Positions 31,952 through 41,609 of a DNA stretch of 64,000 bases are shown here, piece by piece (within the stretch, counting starts at the first letter, position 1; every line of letters starts with the position of its first letter). Source of the DNA: Gracilariopsis chorda (taxonomy: Eukaryota; Rhodophyta; Florideophyceae; Gracilariales; Gracilariaceae); the NCBI GenBank assembly GCA_003194525.1, contig NBIV01000023.1:248001-312000 (forward strand), read 5' to 3'. The notes beneath the pieces are model-generated. The model did not search any database and was not told where the DNA came from. It was given only the letters and a program-made list of their open reading frames with translations. The translations under genes were made by a program, and so were the position numbers.

Positions 31952-32785
31952 CTAATAGAGCCAGTCGTATTTAGCATAGCGATTTGTTAGATGTTGAACT
32001 GCGTCTCGGGTTAAGACCAACATGTCAAACGAAAGAATGTCGTGGACATTGAGTCCGAGAGCATTCATCGCCAATGCTGCGCGCAGATTATGAGAGGCAT
32101 AGTAAAGCGAATCATGAACACCCGCCTTGCCGTTCGGTTGGTCGTCTACGACAAGTGCCGATCTCCATTTCAAACGTTCCATGATTGCTACAATATTGCT
32201 CGTCTTTGAGTGTGTGATGAGGGCGGAGTCAACAATCCAGAGTTGGTCATTCTGGAATTTGGATGTAAGAGCGGATCGGAGTGCGTTGCGTCGCACGTTA
32301 TGGGGTAAAGGGAAGTCGTAGTTTCTCGGTACAGGTCCGTGTGCTTTTCCTCCACCTCGAAATATGGGGGAACTAACAGCGCCTTGACGAGATCTTCCCG
32401 TGCCCTTTTGTGGTCGGATCTTTCGTCCAGAGGCGTTTACCTCGGATCGGTTTTTGGCTTTGGAGGTACCCTGGCGACGCTTCGCCAATTGCCATGTTAT
32501 AACCCTGTGTACAAGATCGGAGCGTATTGGGGCGTTAAAGATGGCTCCAGGCAGGGTAATCACATCCTTCGGCATCATGTTTTCAAAAGAATCATGAAGA
32601 ACCAGTTGAACGTCAGCACCACTCCATGGTTGAAGGGGTGGCTCTTGCGGAGTACGGGAAGGGACGCTTTCTGGAACGGAGGGCTGAGTTGCGGTGGTAG
32701 ATAATGCACGAGTGAATGGAATGCACAGTTGTCGCGATTCGGGGATAAGCGATAGCGCTCTGACAAAGCGGGCGGCGGTCTGCAT
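31952..32785 (-). CDS. MRPL4: mitochondrial large-subunit ribosomal protein uL4m
   Basis: This is an intronless protein of 277 residues from the Met at 32785; an ATG eight codons upstream (32809) is an alternative. The uL4 signature is clear: IRSDLVHRVITWQLAKRRQGT, then RSEV, then the basic loop RPQKGTGRSRQGAVSSPIF and GGGKAHGPVPR, then NVRRNALRSALTSK. The C-terminal half gives the expected alternating fold. The first ~45 residues (MQTAARFVRALSLIPESRQ, then Ser/Thr) look like a mitochondrial presequence, which separates it from cytosolic eL4 and fits bacterial-type uL4. It binds 23S-type rRNA and its loop lines the exit tunnel. It is divergent from the CLC gene, with about 0.8 kb between starts. 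Confidence 0.92.
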   Translation of the reverse strand: MQTAARFVRALSLIPESRQLCIPFTRALSTTATQPSVPESVPSRTPQEPPLQPWSGADVQLVLHDSFENMMPKDVITLPGAIFNAPIRSDLVHRVITWQLAKRRQGTSKAKNRSEVNASGRKIRPQKGTGRSRQGAVSSPIFRGGGKAHGPVPRNYDFPLPHNVRRNALRSALTSKFQNDQLWIVDSALITHSKTSNIVAIMERLKWRSALVVDDQPNGKAGVHDSLYYASHNLRAALAMNALGLNVHDILSFDMLVLTRDAVQHLTNRYAKYDWLY

Positions 32786-33578
32786 CGCTTTGTCTCGTTG
32801 ATAGTACAACGGGTTCGATGGTTACATGTACGTTCAGAGGTAACGGAAGCAGACTGAAGAGAGGGACCCAAGTGGTCAACAGATCTCTCCCTTGCTGCCG
32901 CAGTAACCACACCGAGAGGAAGCTGTCTAAGACAGAAATGGGCAAGACTTGGTCATGAGCATAGAGCAAGAAAAAGCGTAGAGATCCGGTCAACGTTGAA
33001 AATGGGTAACCCTTTAACCTTTTGCCGTTCGTCATCTTTGGTATCCTTTCACAAAGCGTACCGGGATATCCCCCAGTTGGACAGGTGTGAACTTCACACT
33101 GTGAAGTGATTACAAATTACCTTCTCCGTCAACAAAATGCAGAGGACCACCGAGTGACATGTATCATCAGTTAAGCATGACATCAAGACTAGCCAATCAA
33201 TAGCCGAGTTGGCGATTCTTACAATAATGTAAGCCGCGTCGCCGTCCCCTACATGACGCTTTCAGTTGGAAGGCTACACGTACCCCTTGAACTGTGCGAT
33301 TTGACTCAAACAGGGCGACGTGCCACCAAAAGTGCAGCACAGATGCACACAGTCGCGCGCTTCGACGCGAAAGCCGTGCCACTGCCTTCCTGACAGAGCT
33401 GCGTCTAACGTGGCCTGACAACCGCCTCCGCGATGCGTACGCTACCAGCGCCCGTTACTGCGAGCACAAGACCTCTCCGCTCCGTTGATGTGCATCTCAC
33501 TTCTTTCACCTTCAAACCCCGTCCAACCGTTTTAACCACTTTTGTGGTCCGTCCCCTTCCCTACTCCCCTTCTTCGTG
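32786..33578. other. divergent promoter region (uL4m / CLC)
   Basis: No gene is supported. The odd palindrome GTGTGAACTTCACAC near 33086-33100 is followed by TGTGAAGTGATTAC. The 100 bases before the CLC start are pyrimidine-rich, as before several other genes here. Confidence 0.45.
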
Positions 33579-36110
33579 ATGGACAACGCTGAGGAAGATC
33601 CAATTACCAGTCCCTCGCTGCCTCCACCTTCCTACGGTTCTCTCGATCACCGTGATTTTCCAGACCGTACTACGCTGTCGCGCAACCCCCGCCGAGCCGA
33701 TACTCTTCCTAATGATCCCCAACAGTCTGCCGACTCGATGTCCGCTATAGTGCGACCTGTCGGGGCTATTCCGGGTGGTGCTGGTGACACCTCTGCATTC
33801 GTCTTGAATCGCGCCTCCTTTGATGCCTCCGCCCCGCACACCTCAGTGTCTATGAGAGGCGACCCGGCAGCAGCACGTCATGGATTTCTGGCGCGACAGG
33901 GCTCGCGTGGTCCCTACTCTCGTTTACGTCTGCGTACATCGCTCAGAGACAGCAGTGCTGGCTTTGCAGGCGATTACATTATTCACGACTTCATCAACGA
34001 GAAGACCCGCACTCACACCGTTGAGAGAGAGAGGAGGCGCGAAGCTGCTGGTCAAAATTCTCAGTATCTTTACACCTTTAAGATATACTTTGTGCTTGTC
34101 GTCATGGGTATTGGTGCTGGAATGATTGCCGCTAGTCTTGATCTTCAGGTTGAGTGGTTGTCTGATATCAAGTTTGGAATCTGTACCAGAGGCTGGTTTC
34201 TCACTAGGGAAATGTGTTGTAAGCTTGACGAAGCGGGTGATTTGTGTCCCTATCAAGAGTGGTCTTCGTTACTTGCGTTTTTACCCTGGCCATTTTTGTT
34301 GTCCACACCAGTACGGGAATTTCTCGCTTTTACCTTCTTCGCGGTTGCGTTTGGCGTCATGTCTGCGTTTCTTGTCAAGCGATTTGCACCACATGCTGCT
34401 GGATCAGGCGTTCCAGAGATCAAGACTGTTCTTAGCGGCGTCGTTATCCAAGGTTACCTGAGCTCGTGGTCTTTCATTGTCAAGGTAGTAGGTCTTGCTT
34501 TCTCTGTTGCTTCTGGTCTTAACCTTGGAAAGGAAGGCCCCTTTGTACATCTTGTATCCGTACTTGCTAATATGGTTGCGTCTCGTTTTGATGAGTTTCG
34601 CGAGAACAATAATTTGATGCTCGAGTTCGTCACAGTAGGAACTGCTGCGGGTGTGTCAGTTGCGTTCAATGCACCTATTGGCGGAGTGCTTTTCGCGTTC
34701 GAAGAAGCAGCCAGCTATTTTCCGAACAGAGTGCTATGGCGTTCGTTCTTCGCTTCCGCCTTAGCGGAACTTACTTTGAAACTGCTCAACCCTTTTTTCA
34801 ACGGCAAGGCAGTTATGTTCGAAGTTCAGCATTCCCTAAATTGGTACTGGTTTGAAATGGTTGCGTTCTTCGTTATTGGTGCCTTAGGTGGCGTTATTGG
34901 TTCCATCTTCATTCACTACAATGTCAGATGGTCGAAACTAAGGATACACAACCCATTTTTGCGAGACAGCCCAATACTAGAAGTTGCCCTTATTGTTCTT
35001 GCTACAGTTTTGCTACAATACCCGATTCCCTTCTTGCGACTCACCAATACGGAGATCCTGACTTCACTGTTTGCTGAATGCTCTGAGACAGGCAGCAATG
35101 GCGAAAACGCAGAACTTCTAATGTGCGACTCAAGTCAATCTCATCGCATGTTTGCCATCCTTGCCTACGCTGTGGCAGCAAAGCTGTTTCTCACGGTTCT
35201 CACCTTCGGTGCTCGTATCCCAGCTGGTCTCTTCATTCCTTCTATGACAATAGGGGCTTGCGCCGGTAGAATTATTGGTATGCTCATGAAGATGGCAACG
35301 GAACGATTTCCGGATTTCCCATTGTTTGCTGAGTGCTCTGCGACATCTGTATGCGTGCGCCCGTCAATTTACGCTGTTGTTGGTGCTAGTTCTACGCTTG
35401 CAGGAGTGACACAAGTCTCCGTGTCTCTAGTCGTCATTATGTTTGAACTTACTGGGGGTCTCAGCCACCTTCTACCAACTATGTTCGGTATCTTGGCCGC
35501 CAAAATGGTTTGCACAATCACTGGATTTGAAGGGATTTATGATATGCATATCACTATCAAACGTTATCCGTTCTTGGACTCCAAGCATCACGTCTCCCAT
35601 GATGTGGCTGCCAGAGAAATCATGCGAGAACCGAGAGGGATAATTCTGGAAAAGCGCAGCACGCTGGGATACCTGAAGGAACTACTCTCGACAACTAATT
35701 ACTATGGTTTCCCAATTGTCCAGGACGAAAGGGATATGATTCTCACGGGAAATATTGTAAGAAGTGAATTGAAGCGCGCAATCGGGAAAGCAGAGGCCCT
35801 TCCAGATCAAGTATCTGATGATACAGTTGTGCTCTTTAAGGGAGCTTTTGACTATGATAGCGACTACGACCTTATCGACAACTTGACGAACTCCACGGAA
35901 GTCGTCTTAAATTTTGCTGGGTTTAGAGATCGATACTTGTCCCAAGTGGCTCCCGAGACGCCTATTGCAGATCTCTACGATTGTTTTTCGGCTCTGGGCG
36001 TTCGAATGTGTTTCGTTACACAAGGCGGGAAGCTGCAGGGGCTCATATCCAAGAAGGATATTATTGCTTTCTGTGATGCGCAAGAGGATGTTCCGCGGAA
36101 GTACTTCTAA
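33579..36110 (+). CDS. CLC chloride channel / Cl-/H+ antiporter
   Basis: This is an intronless 843-residue protein. About 170 cytosolic residues precede the membrane region. CLC signatures appear in order: GSGVPE at 275-280 (chloride-coordinating Ser), GKEGPFVH at 317-324 with the gating glutamate Glu319, and the G-x-F-x-P equivalent in ARIPAGLFIP at 545-554. Two CBS domains make up the C terminus (SKHHVSHDVAAREIM onward, and IADLYDCFSALGVR). The Cys-rich segment after the first helix (GICTRGWFLTREMCC...CPYQEW) resembles ClC-3/4/5 and yeast Gef1. With the gating Glu present this suggests an intracellular exchanger of endosomes, Golgi or vacuole rather than a plasma-membrane channel. The start is the ATG after CTTCTTCGTG. 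The gene is divergent from uL4m. Confidence 0.95.
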   Translation: MDNAEEDPITSPSLPPPSYGSLDHRDFPDRTTLSRNPRRADTLPNDPQQSADSMSAIVRPVGAIPGGAGDTSAFVLNRASFDASAPHTSVSMRGDPAAARHGFLARQGSRGPYSRLRLRTSLRDSSAGFAGDYIIHDFINEKTRTHTVERERRREAAGQNSQYLYTFKIYFVLVVMGIGAGMIAASLDLQVEWLSDIKFGICTRGWFLTREMCCKLDEAGDLCPYQEWSSLLAFLPWPFLLSTPVREFLAFTFFAVAFGVMSAFLVKRFAPHAAGSGVPEIKTVLSGVVIQGYLSSWSFIVKVVGLAFSVASGLNLGKEGPFVHLVSVLANMVASRFDEFRENNNLMLEFVTVGTAAGVSVAFNAPIGGVLFAFEEAASYFPNRVLWRSFFASALAELTLKLLNPFFNGKAVMFEVQHSLNWYWFEMVAFFVIGALGGVIGSIFIHYNVRWSKLRIHNPFLRDSPILEVALIVLATVLLQYPIPFLRLTNTEILTSLFAECSETGSNGENAELLMCDSSQSHRMFAILAYAVAAKLFLTVLTFGARIPAGLFIPSMTIGACAGRIIGMLMKMATERFPDFPLFAECSATSVCVRPSIYAVVGASSTLAGVTQVSVSLVVIMFELTGGLSHLLPTMFGILAAKMVCTITGFEGIYDMHITIKRYPFLDSKHHVSHDVAAREIMREPRGIILEKRSTLGYLKELLSTTNYYGFPIVQDERDMILTGNIVRSELKRAIGKAEALPDQVSDDTVVLFKGAFDYDSDYDLIDNLTNSTEVVLNFAGFRDRYLSQVAPETPIADLYDCFSALGVRMCFVTQGGKLQGLISKKDIIAFCDAQEDVPRKYF

Positions 36111-36599
36111 CCGATCCTATTGTCAGTCGCTAAAAAAAGCCCGTACTCAACTAATGTAGACGCTTCAGTATTTTTTTTTCGATGGCGCGAACTTGTTTCG
36201 TAGATCATTTACTTCTGTACCTAATTGTAATAACTGCACTTTGATTAGCATAACAACCTGGTGTAAGCTTTCGAGATTCCGGCTGTAGAATGATTCCATT
36301 CGAACGGCTGTGACGTTTTCTTATCGAATTTGCCGTGGTCTAGAGGAGGAGAACATCCTCAACACATAGAAAGATGCTCGTGTATCGTTTAAGAACGGAT
36401 TCTGGTTTCAACCACTATGCTCTCCTGGCGCATTAGTTGTTCTACTGATATGCACCATCTCTTAGACAAGATGTGCATCGACTGTACAAGTAGAAATAGA
36501 TTACTCACGAAAGGGAACCACTCAGCCTACTAACAGCCGTAGTGAATCCTCACCAGAGAATCCGCAATCTGCCTGCTTTTCTACTTCAGACCACTTCAA
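36111..36599. other. intergenic after CLC
   Basis: No gene is seen. It should contain the CLC 3' untranslated region, including a T-run near 36172-36180. Confidence 0.5.
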
Positions 36600-37823
36600 T
36601 TCGCTGTTGGTTTCCCATGTGGCGCCGAGGCGATGCTACATTCCATCCGTTAAGTTACAACAAAGCTCAAAGACAAAGACCTGGTTCTTCGAAGCACAGA
36701 CGCCAAAAACGCGTTCAACGCGATCGAAAGACAGTCAATCCTTGATGAAGCCTGCGCCCACGCCCCGCAATTGCACGATCTGTGCATTCATGCTATTCAA
36801 AGCCAATAACACTTCAATTCGGCCCGTTCACAGTGCTGAGCAAAACCGGCAAACAACAGGGAGATCCTCTTTGCCCATTTCTCTTCGCGCTTGCCTTGCA
36901 ACACCTCATGCAGCTCATACACACAAAACTCACTCCGCATTTGTTGGCGTTCTATGCCGATGACGCGTGCTCGTTGAGCGCGACATAGACAAATCGACCC
37001 TGGAATTTATTGTCGCACAAAGCGGCAACATTGGTTGCTGTACCAGCCTTTCCAAGACATACGCTTCGTGGTGGACAAGGCCACAAATACCACAGTTTCC
37101 AGCAACTTTAACAAGCGTGAAAGCCATTATATTATTAGGAGCACCGATCGACGATGAAAGAGAAAGCAAGGCAACGTTTGAAAACCGTATCGCCCAAACT
37201 AGAAAGTTCTTCAAACTCCTGCCACAACTCCGAAACAATTAAATGGAACTGCAGCTACTCCGAGTTTGCGGGGGCGCCTGCAGCATCAACTGTAACCTAC
37301 GAACCACCTCGCCACACATAACCGAAGCAGCAGCGACGATGTTCACGAGCTGCAGCAAGGGAAATTCATCAACATACATCAAGAAGTCACAACTCGAGAA
37401 TGAAGCAGCGCAGTACTTCCAGTATCCACGGGAGGTCTTGGACTGAGACTCTCAGCACTGTTCACAGAAGTAGCGTACGAAGCATCTCATTTCGCAACTT
37501 GGTGCCTTATAACCGAGACAGTAATCACCGCACTTATGAAGCACAATCGCGTGCAGAATCATCAACTTCTTACAGCGTCGATTATGCTTTCCCTGCACCA
37601 GCGCTTCAACTTCCCTGACTCCCTCTACCAAGAAGCCGTAATAGACAGATGCCAAACGCACGGAGCTATCCATCGCATACAACACGAATTTACGGAACGC
37701 ATTGTGAACGGAAGAAACATACTGACAAGCAGCGCACCGGCGCCAGACTGTTCTGAGAAGCTTATGCTAGCGAGATACAGATCCACTGTCACCAGAGAAG
37801 CCAAGCCAGCATCACATTTCTAA
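36600..37823 (+). mobile_element. non-LTR retrotransposon (LINE) remnant, reverse-transcriptase part
   Basis: Pieces of a LINE reverse transcriptase lie in several frames. DAKNAFNAIERQSIL (36693-36740) is the AFN motif region. GPFTVLSKTGKQQGDPLCPF and LFALALQHLMQLIH (36820-36920) are the QQGDP block. HLLAFYADDAC (36940-36975) is the YADD catalytic box. IILLGAPIDDE (37130-37155) and further thumb-like sequence follow to about 37823. The frame changes between blocks, with stops, so it is inactive. The 5' part (endonuclease) is not seen, consistent with 5' truncation on insertion. Clade cannot be set; the QQGDPL/ALALQ wording is usual in algal and protist elements. No poly-A tail or target duplication was identified. 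Confidence 0.75.
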
Positions 37824-38522
37824 CCCTACCGCATCCGAATTACTGTCACAGCATCGCACCTTCACCGTGGAGTACAATGATATCATGAGATCACGAGGAT
37901 ACCTACTTGTAAGCCCTCACAATATACGGTACTTGACGGAAGCTGCAACAAAACCAGGAAGCTGCAACAAAACCAGGAGGCGCTGCTCAGAAAGCAGAAC
38001 AACTCAAGAAACAAAAATACATGCAGTTGTGTGAGGCAAACGACGTGGAGTTTGTACTCTTCGGCCTCTAGACATCCACGGTGCACTAGGACCGTCGACG
38101 AAAAGCTCTTCAAGAAGGCTTGCAAATGAGAACGCTGAGCGCAGGAGCTCGGACTCTGAGCCCTGGCAACAAGAACGGAACTCAACAACATTCTCTTACG
38201 GATAGAAGGCAGATTGCAAAAGCTGACGGCATTGGCGACAAATACACGTCGACAGCTAAGCCCCACTTGTGAGCGGCACGCACAAAGTGAACACACCTCT
38301 CTCTCTCTCTTCTCGCTCTCTCACTCTCTCACTCTCTCTCTCACTCTCTCACTCTCTCTCTCACTCTCTTTCTCCCTTACCACAGCTGCCTGCCATCCTA
38401 CATGTAGACCTTGCTCTGGAACAGAAACCCTTTCACAGAACAACCGCTCTAACGCTTGTTCCACGGTGTACATGATTCAACTCAACTTGATGCACAAAGT
38501 TCGATGATAAGGTAGGGTACCT
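37824..38522. other. intergenic before TatD gene, includes CT-rich repeat
   Basis: No gene is supported. It contains a small direct duplication near 37937-37976 (GGAAGCTGCAACAAAACCA twice) and the CT-rich microsatellite listed separately. Confidence 0.5.
38297..38375 (+). repeat. imperfect CT/CTCA microsatellite
   Basis: CTCTCTCT runs are interspersed with CTCA units over about 80 bases, ending in TTTCTCCC. It lies about 150 bp before the TatD start codon and may be in its promoter or leader. Confidence 0.9.
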
Positions 38523-39344
38523 ATGATTGATACTCACGCACACCTAACTGACCGGCAGTTTTCTACGGACTTGAGAGATGTTATCACTCGTGCCCAAAAC
38601 GCTGGGGTGCAACACATAATCTGTGTTTCGGAATCCCTATCTGACGCCCGAAACGTGCTTCGGCTCAGCAGTGAATATGAACGCCTGTTACATCCAGCAG
38701 TCGGGCTTCATCCTCAATACATTAGCTCTCTTTCTGAAGACCAACTTTACTCGGAAATGAGCGAAATAAGAGAGTTGATCGATAAACAATCTTCTGTTAT
38801 AGCAATCGGGGAGGTGGGGCTTGATTTCACACCCCGCGTTCTGTCACTCGCCCCATCAGCCGAAAAAGCAAAACACACCCAACGACAGATCTTTGATAGC
38901 TTTCTCGAAATCGCACAGCGAACAGGTCTCCCCCTAACTATACACAGTCGAAGCGCTGGTCATCACGCTCTGACACAGGTGTGCGAGGCAAACGCGGAAA
39001 CACCTCTGACGGCGATAATGCACGCATTCGATGGCCGCCCCGTATATGCAGTGAATGCATTGAAAAAAATGCCGGAAAGTTTATACTTTTCCATTCCTCC
39101 CAGTGTAGTCCGATCCAGCTCGTTACCTAAGCTCGTTCGTCAAGCACCGCTTGAACGGCTGCTGTTGGAGAGCGATGCACCAGCCCTCCCTGCTGTCGCT
39201 AGAGAGCGAAACGAACCAAAAGAAGTGGTGAAGGCCGTTGAAATGATTGCTGCCGTTAGATCTCAAAGAGTCGATGACGTACGCCAACAACTGCTATATA
39301 ATACCGTCCGAGTGTTTCCGTCTTTAGCCATCAACAACCCATGA
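38523..39344 (+). CDS. TatD-family metal-dependent deoxyribonuclease
   Basis: This is an intronless 273-residue protein, the usual TatD length. All metal ligands of the TIM-barrel hydrolase are present: His5 and His7 in DTHAHL, Glu97 in GEVGLDF, His141 in IHSRSAG, His167 in MHAFDG and Asp218 in ESDAPAL. The HAFDG form resembles the TATDN3 subgroup of eukaryotes rather than TATDN1. The family shows 3'-5' exonuclease or endonuclease activity on DNA and has been linked to DNA repair and apoptosis-like degradation. No targeting peptide is evident. The start ATG immediately precedes the obligatory first beta strand. Its stop is 23 bp from the stop of the convergent lipid-kinase gene, so the two transcripts must overlap at their 3' ends. 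Confidence 0.92.
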   Translation: MIDTHAHLTDRQFSTDLRDVITRAQNAGVQHIICVSESLSDARNVLRLSSEYERLLHPAVGLHPQYISSLSEDQLYSEMSEIRELIDKQSSVIAIGEVGLDFTPRVLSLAPSAEKAKHTQRQIFDSFLEIAQRTGLPLTIHSRSAGHHALTQVCEANAETPLTAIMHAFDGRPVYAVNALKKMPESLYFSIPPSVVRSSSLPKLVRQAPLERLLLESDAPALPAVARERNEPKEVVKAVEMIAAVRSQRVDDVRQQLLYNTVRVFPSLAINNP

Positions 39345-39367
39345 CAAGGACAGGGCCCTCCATCAAT

Positions 39368-40693
39368 CTACGGTTCTCTCACGTTACCCGGTTCATCCTC
39401 GGAAAATGAATCCAGAATACGCAGCTTGCCATCTTCCGGGGCCATTTCCAATACAAAGGGTTCAACACTAACGGATTCACCATCTATTGTTAGAAAACGG
39501 CCATTGAGACTCTCAACGATCATTCTCTTAGCCTTGAAGTACACATAGGCGTCGGTTAAACGCAGGAACGAGCCGTCCGAAACCTTCAGCAACAATTTAA
39601 GCATTTCCTTTCGCGAGATTGACCCTCGCACTACTATGAGGTCAAAAACTCCAAGCTCAGTCGGTCTCGCGTAGGGTGTGACTTTGAAACCCTCTCCAAT
39701 TAGAGCTGAATTCCATGCCACAACCATCATGAACGCCTCTTCTAACACGAAATTGCCGTTGTCATCCGTGCGCAGCCAGTCACTATCGTACTGGTTGGAG
39801 TGTTTGTCGCGTGTCTGTTTGTGCATTTGTATGTCTTTCCAAGTACTTTCATGCCGCTCTTGGTCCACCTCCACTGTAATCTTACCCTTAACTGCTCGAC
39901 GTTTTATAATTTGCACTATAGCTCCCAAGTCAAACCTAGCATCACCCATCCAGCGTAGTCTCTCAGTTCCTTGATCGACGTCGGCAGGAAGACCCCATTG
40001 AACGCCACCAATGCAAACTGCTTCGCGTTGTTCAGACGCACGTTTGCGATACTGCATTAGAGCCAGCGGTTTAGCGTTGCCCATACGCAATGAATTAACA
40101 ATGTTAAGCGCCGCATGTGTGGGCGTAATAGTTCCAATACTCATAGCGATTGCATTACCAGAACCAGCGGGAATAACGGCTAATGGGGGTACTAACTCCC
40201 AGTTAACTTGTATTGAATCGTTTGAACACGCCGAAATAACGCCCATTGCCAATTCTTGAAACGTTCCATCCCCACCTACACCGGCGATCGCAGCGTACTG
40301 TTTCAGTCCCTCATAACCCGCTTCTGACAGATACTGTTGAGCGTGTTGTTTGTGCGCTGTGTATTGAATGAACGGCGTGAGTCCAGCCTCCGATAGAATT
40401 CTGGTAACGGTTGAAAGAATAGCAGCTTGCACATGTTTAGATCCTTTTCCAGCTTTTGGGTTGACGATGAGCAATACGGTGAGTCCCTTGATGTCCTTTC
40501 CCGGAGGGGATTGGAAAGCAGTTGCATTGGAATCAGGGTGGCGAATGACACGGTGAAGCGTTTTCACGCTGTTGGATGCGCTCCATCTCTTCTTGTGGGC
40601 GGTGTAGGTAACCGCTGAGCCATCGTCCTGCACAGTGGACACCATTCGCCAGGGGACATCAGGCGCAAGGTTCGTAACGGTCGGAGTGGACAT
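39368..40693 (-). CDS. diacylglycerol/sphingoid-base kinase family protein
   Basis: This is an intronless 441-residue protein. The DAGK catalytic region begins near residue 71: LLIVNPKAGKG (78-84 is the nucleotide-loop equivalent), GVGGDGTFQE (GGDGT at 140-144) and PAGSGNAIA (175-181). The C-terminal half has the beta-rich domain with ELGVFDLIVV and a final TIDGESVSVEPFVLEM, where sphingosine and ceramide kinases carry D-G-E. The arrangement fits a sphingosine (long-chain base) kinase better than a classical DAG kinase because no C1 domains are present. It would phosphorylate a lipid head group on membranes using ATP. The first 70 residues contain a segment (MVSTVQDDGSAVTYTAHKKRW) that may be a small PH-like strand set. 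The exact lipid substrate is inference. It is convergent with TatD. Confidence 0.88.
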   Translation of the reverse strand: MSTPTVTNLAPDVPWRMVSTVQDDGSAVTYTAHKKRWSASNSVKTLHRVIRHPDSNATAFQSPPGKDIKGLTVLLIVNPKAGKGSKHVQAAILSTVTRILSEAGLTPFIQYTAHKQHAQQYLSEAGYEGLKQYAAIAGVGGDGTFQELAMGVISACSNDSIQVNWELVPPLAVIPAGSGNAIAMSIGTITPTHAALNIVNSLRMGNAKPLALMQYRKRASEQREAVCIGGVQWGLPADVDQGTERLRWMGDARFDLGAIVQIIKRRAVKGKITVEVDQERHESTWKDIQMHKQTRDKHSNQYDSDWLRTDDNGNFVLEEAFMMVVAWNSALIGEGFKVTPYARPTELGVFDLIVVRGSISRKEMLKLLLKVSDGSFLRLTDAYVYFKAKRMIVESLNGRFLTIDGESVSVEPFVLEMAPEDGKLRILDSFSEDEPGNVREP

Positions 40694-41609
40694 GCGGCGG
40701 TTTTATCTTTTTCGGTCTCGAGAGTGGAACAATAAAGATAGACGCTCAGCGCAAGGGAGCAACTTTGCTTCTTCAAACAAAGGGCGACAAGACGCAGTTT
40801 GTGCACTAGTATCTAGGAGAGTTCGATAAATGGCGCAAGGATACTCGACGGACACGTTCTTCACAGGCCCAGTCAAATACTGTGCGTGGAACGTTTTTTT
40901 TTTTTGGAGTCTCAGTAGCCCTTCCGTGTTCGGCGAGTTCGGAGACGTACGCAATCGGAATGAGCGCATCCGTTACTCAACGCTTGCCTCGTATAATCAT
41001 GTGTAGCACTCGTAGCTATAAAAAAAGAAAGAGCGGCAGCTGAGTCAAGGAAGCGAATGAGCAAGGAAGCGCAGGCGAGGCTTTTCAACGGCCTTTGCAG
41101 TTTGTATTCCCAACAGCTGGAGCATTTGACGTACCGTCGGCACCGTTGGTAGCGATTGCCACCAACGGTATACCGTCGGTGCCAAGGGTATCTATGGGGG
41201 AATGGTCCTATAGTGGCATCCGTAGATACTGTAGTGATCCGCGGCGCGGCGAAGCAAAAAATGAGTGCTGGTTGCGGTGGTCACCCGGTATGCCCCGTCG
41301 CGGGTCGGTATCCCAACGGGATAATCGCAAGGATACTGTAAGCGATTAAGGTATTTAGCGACAGCTGTCGTCGTTACAAACGGTACACGTGTTTTAGTGT
41401 ATTGGGCGCACTTGACGTAACAGTCTCGTCAATCTCGTAGAAAAGCAGCGCGCGTCCACGTCGATTCCATTGCTTGCGCTGCGCTGCACGCTGCTCACTG
41501 ATTACACGGGAGGCGCAGCCCCTTTAGCGCCTGCCTCTCTGGCATCGCATCCACCCGTCGCAGACGCCATGCTGCCGCTTCCGCCGTCCCTTCTACAACC
41601 TCCCCTGCC
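40694..41609. other. divergent promoter region (lipid kinase / patatin lipase)
   Basis: No gene is supported. The stretch 41131-41183 contains a nested arrangement: TACCGTCGG twice as a direct repeat, and inside it ACCGTTGGT (41142-41150) facing ACCAACGGT (41161-41169). Confidence 0.5.
41131..41183. repeat. nested direct and inverted repeat with ACCGTTGGT arms
   Basis: GTACCGTCGGCACC and ATACCGTCGGTGCC flank perfect 9-bp inverted arms ACCGTTGGT/ACCAACGGT. The location between two divergent starts suggests either a regulatory palindrome or a short inactive element. Similar TACC/GGTA motifs occur at 17.65, 29.43, 44.63, 47.45 and 63.32 kb. Confidence 0.75.
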
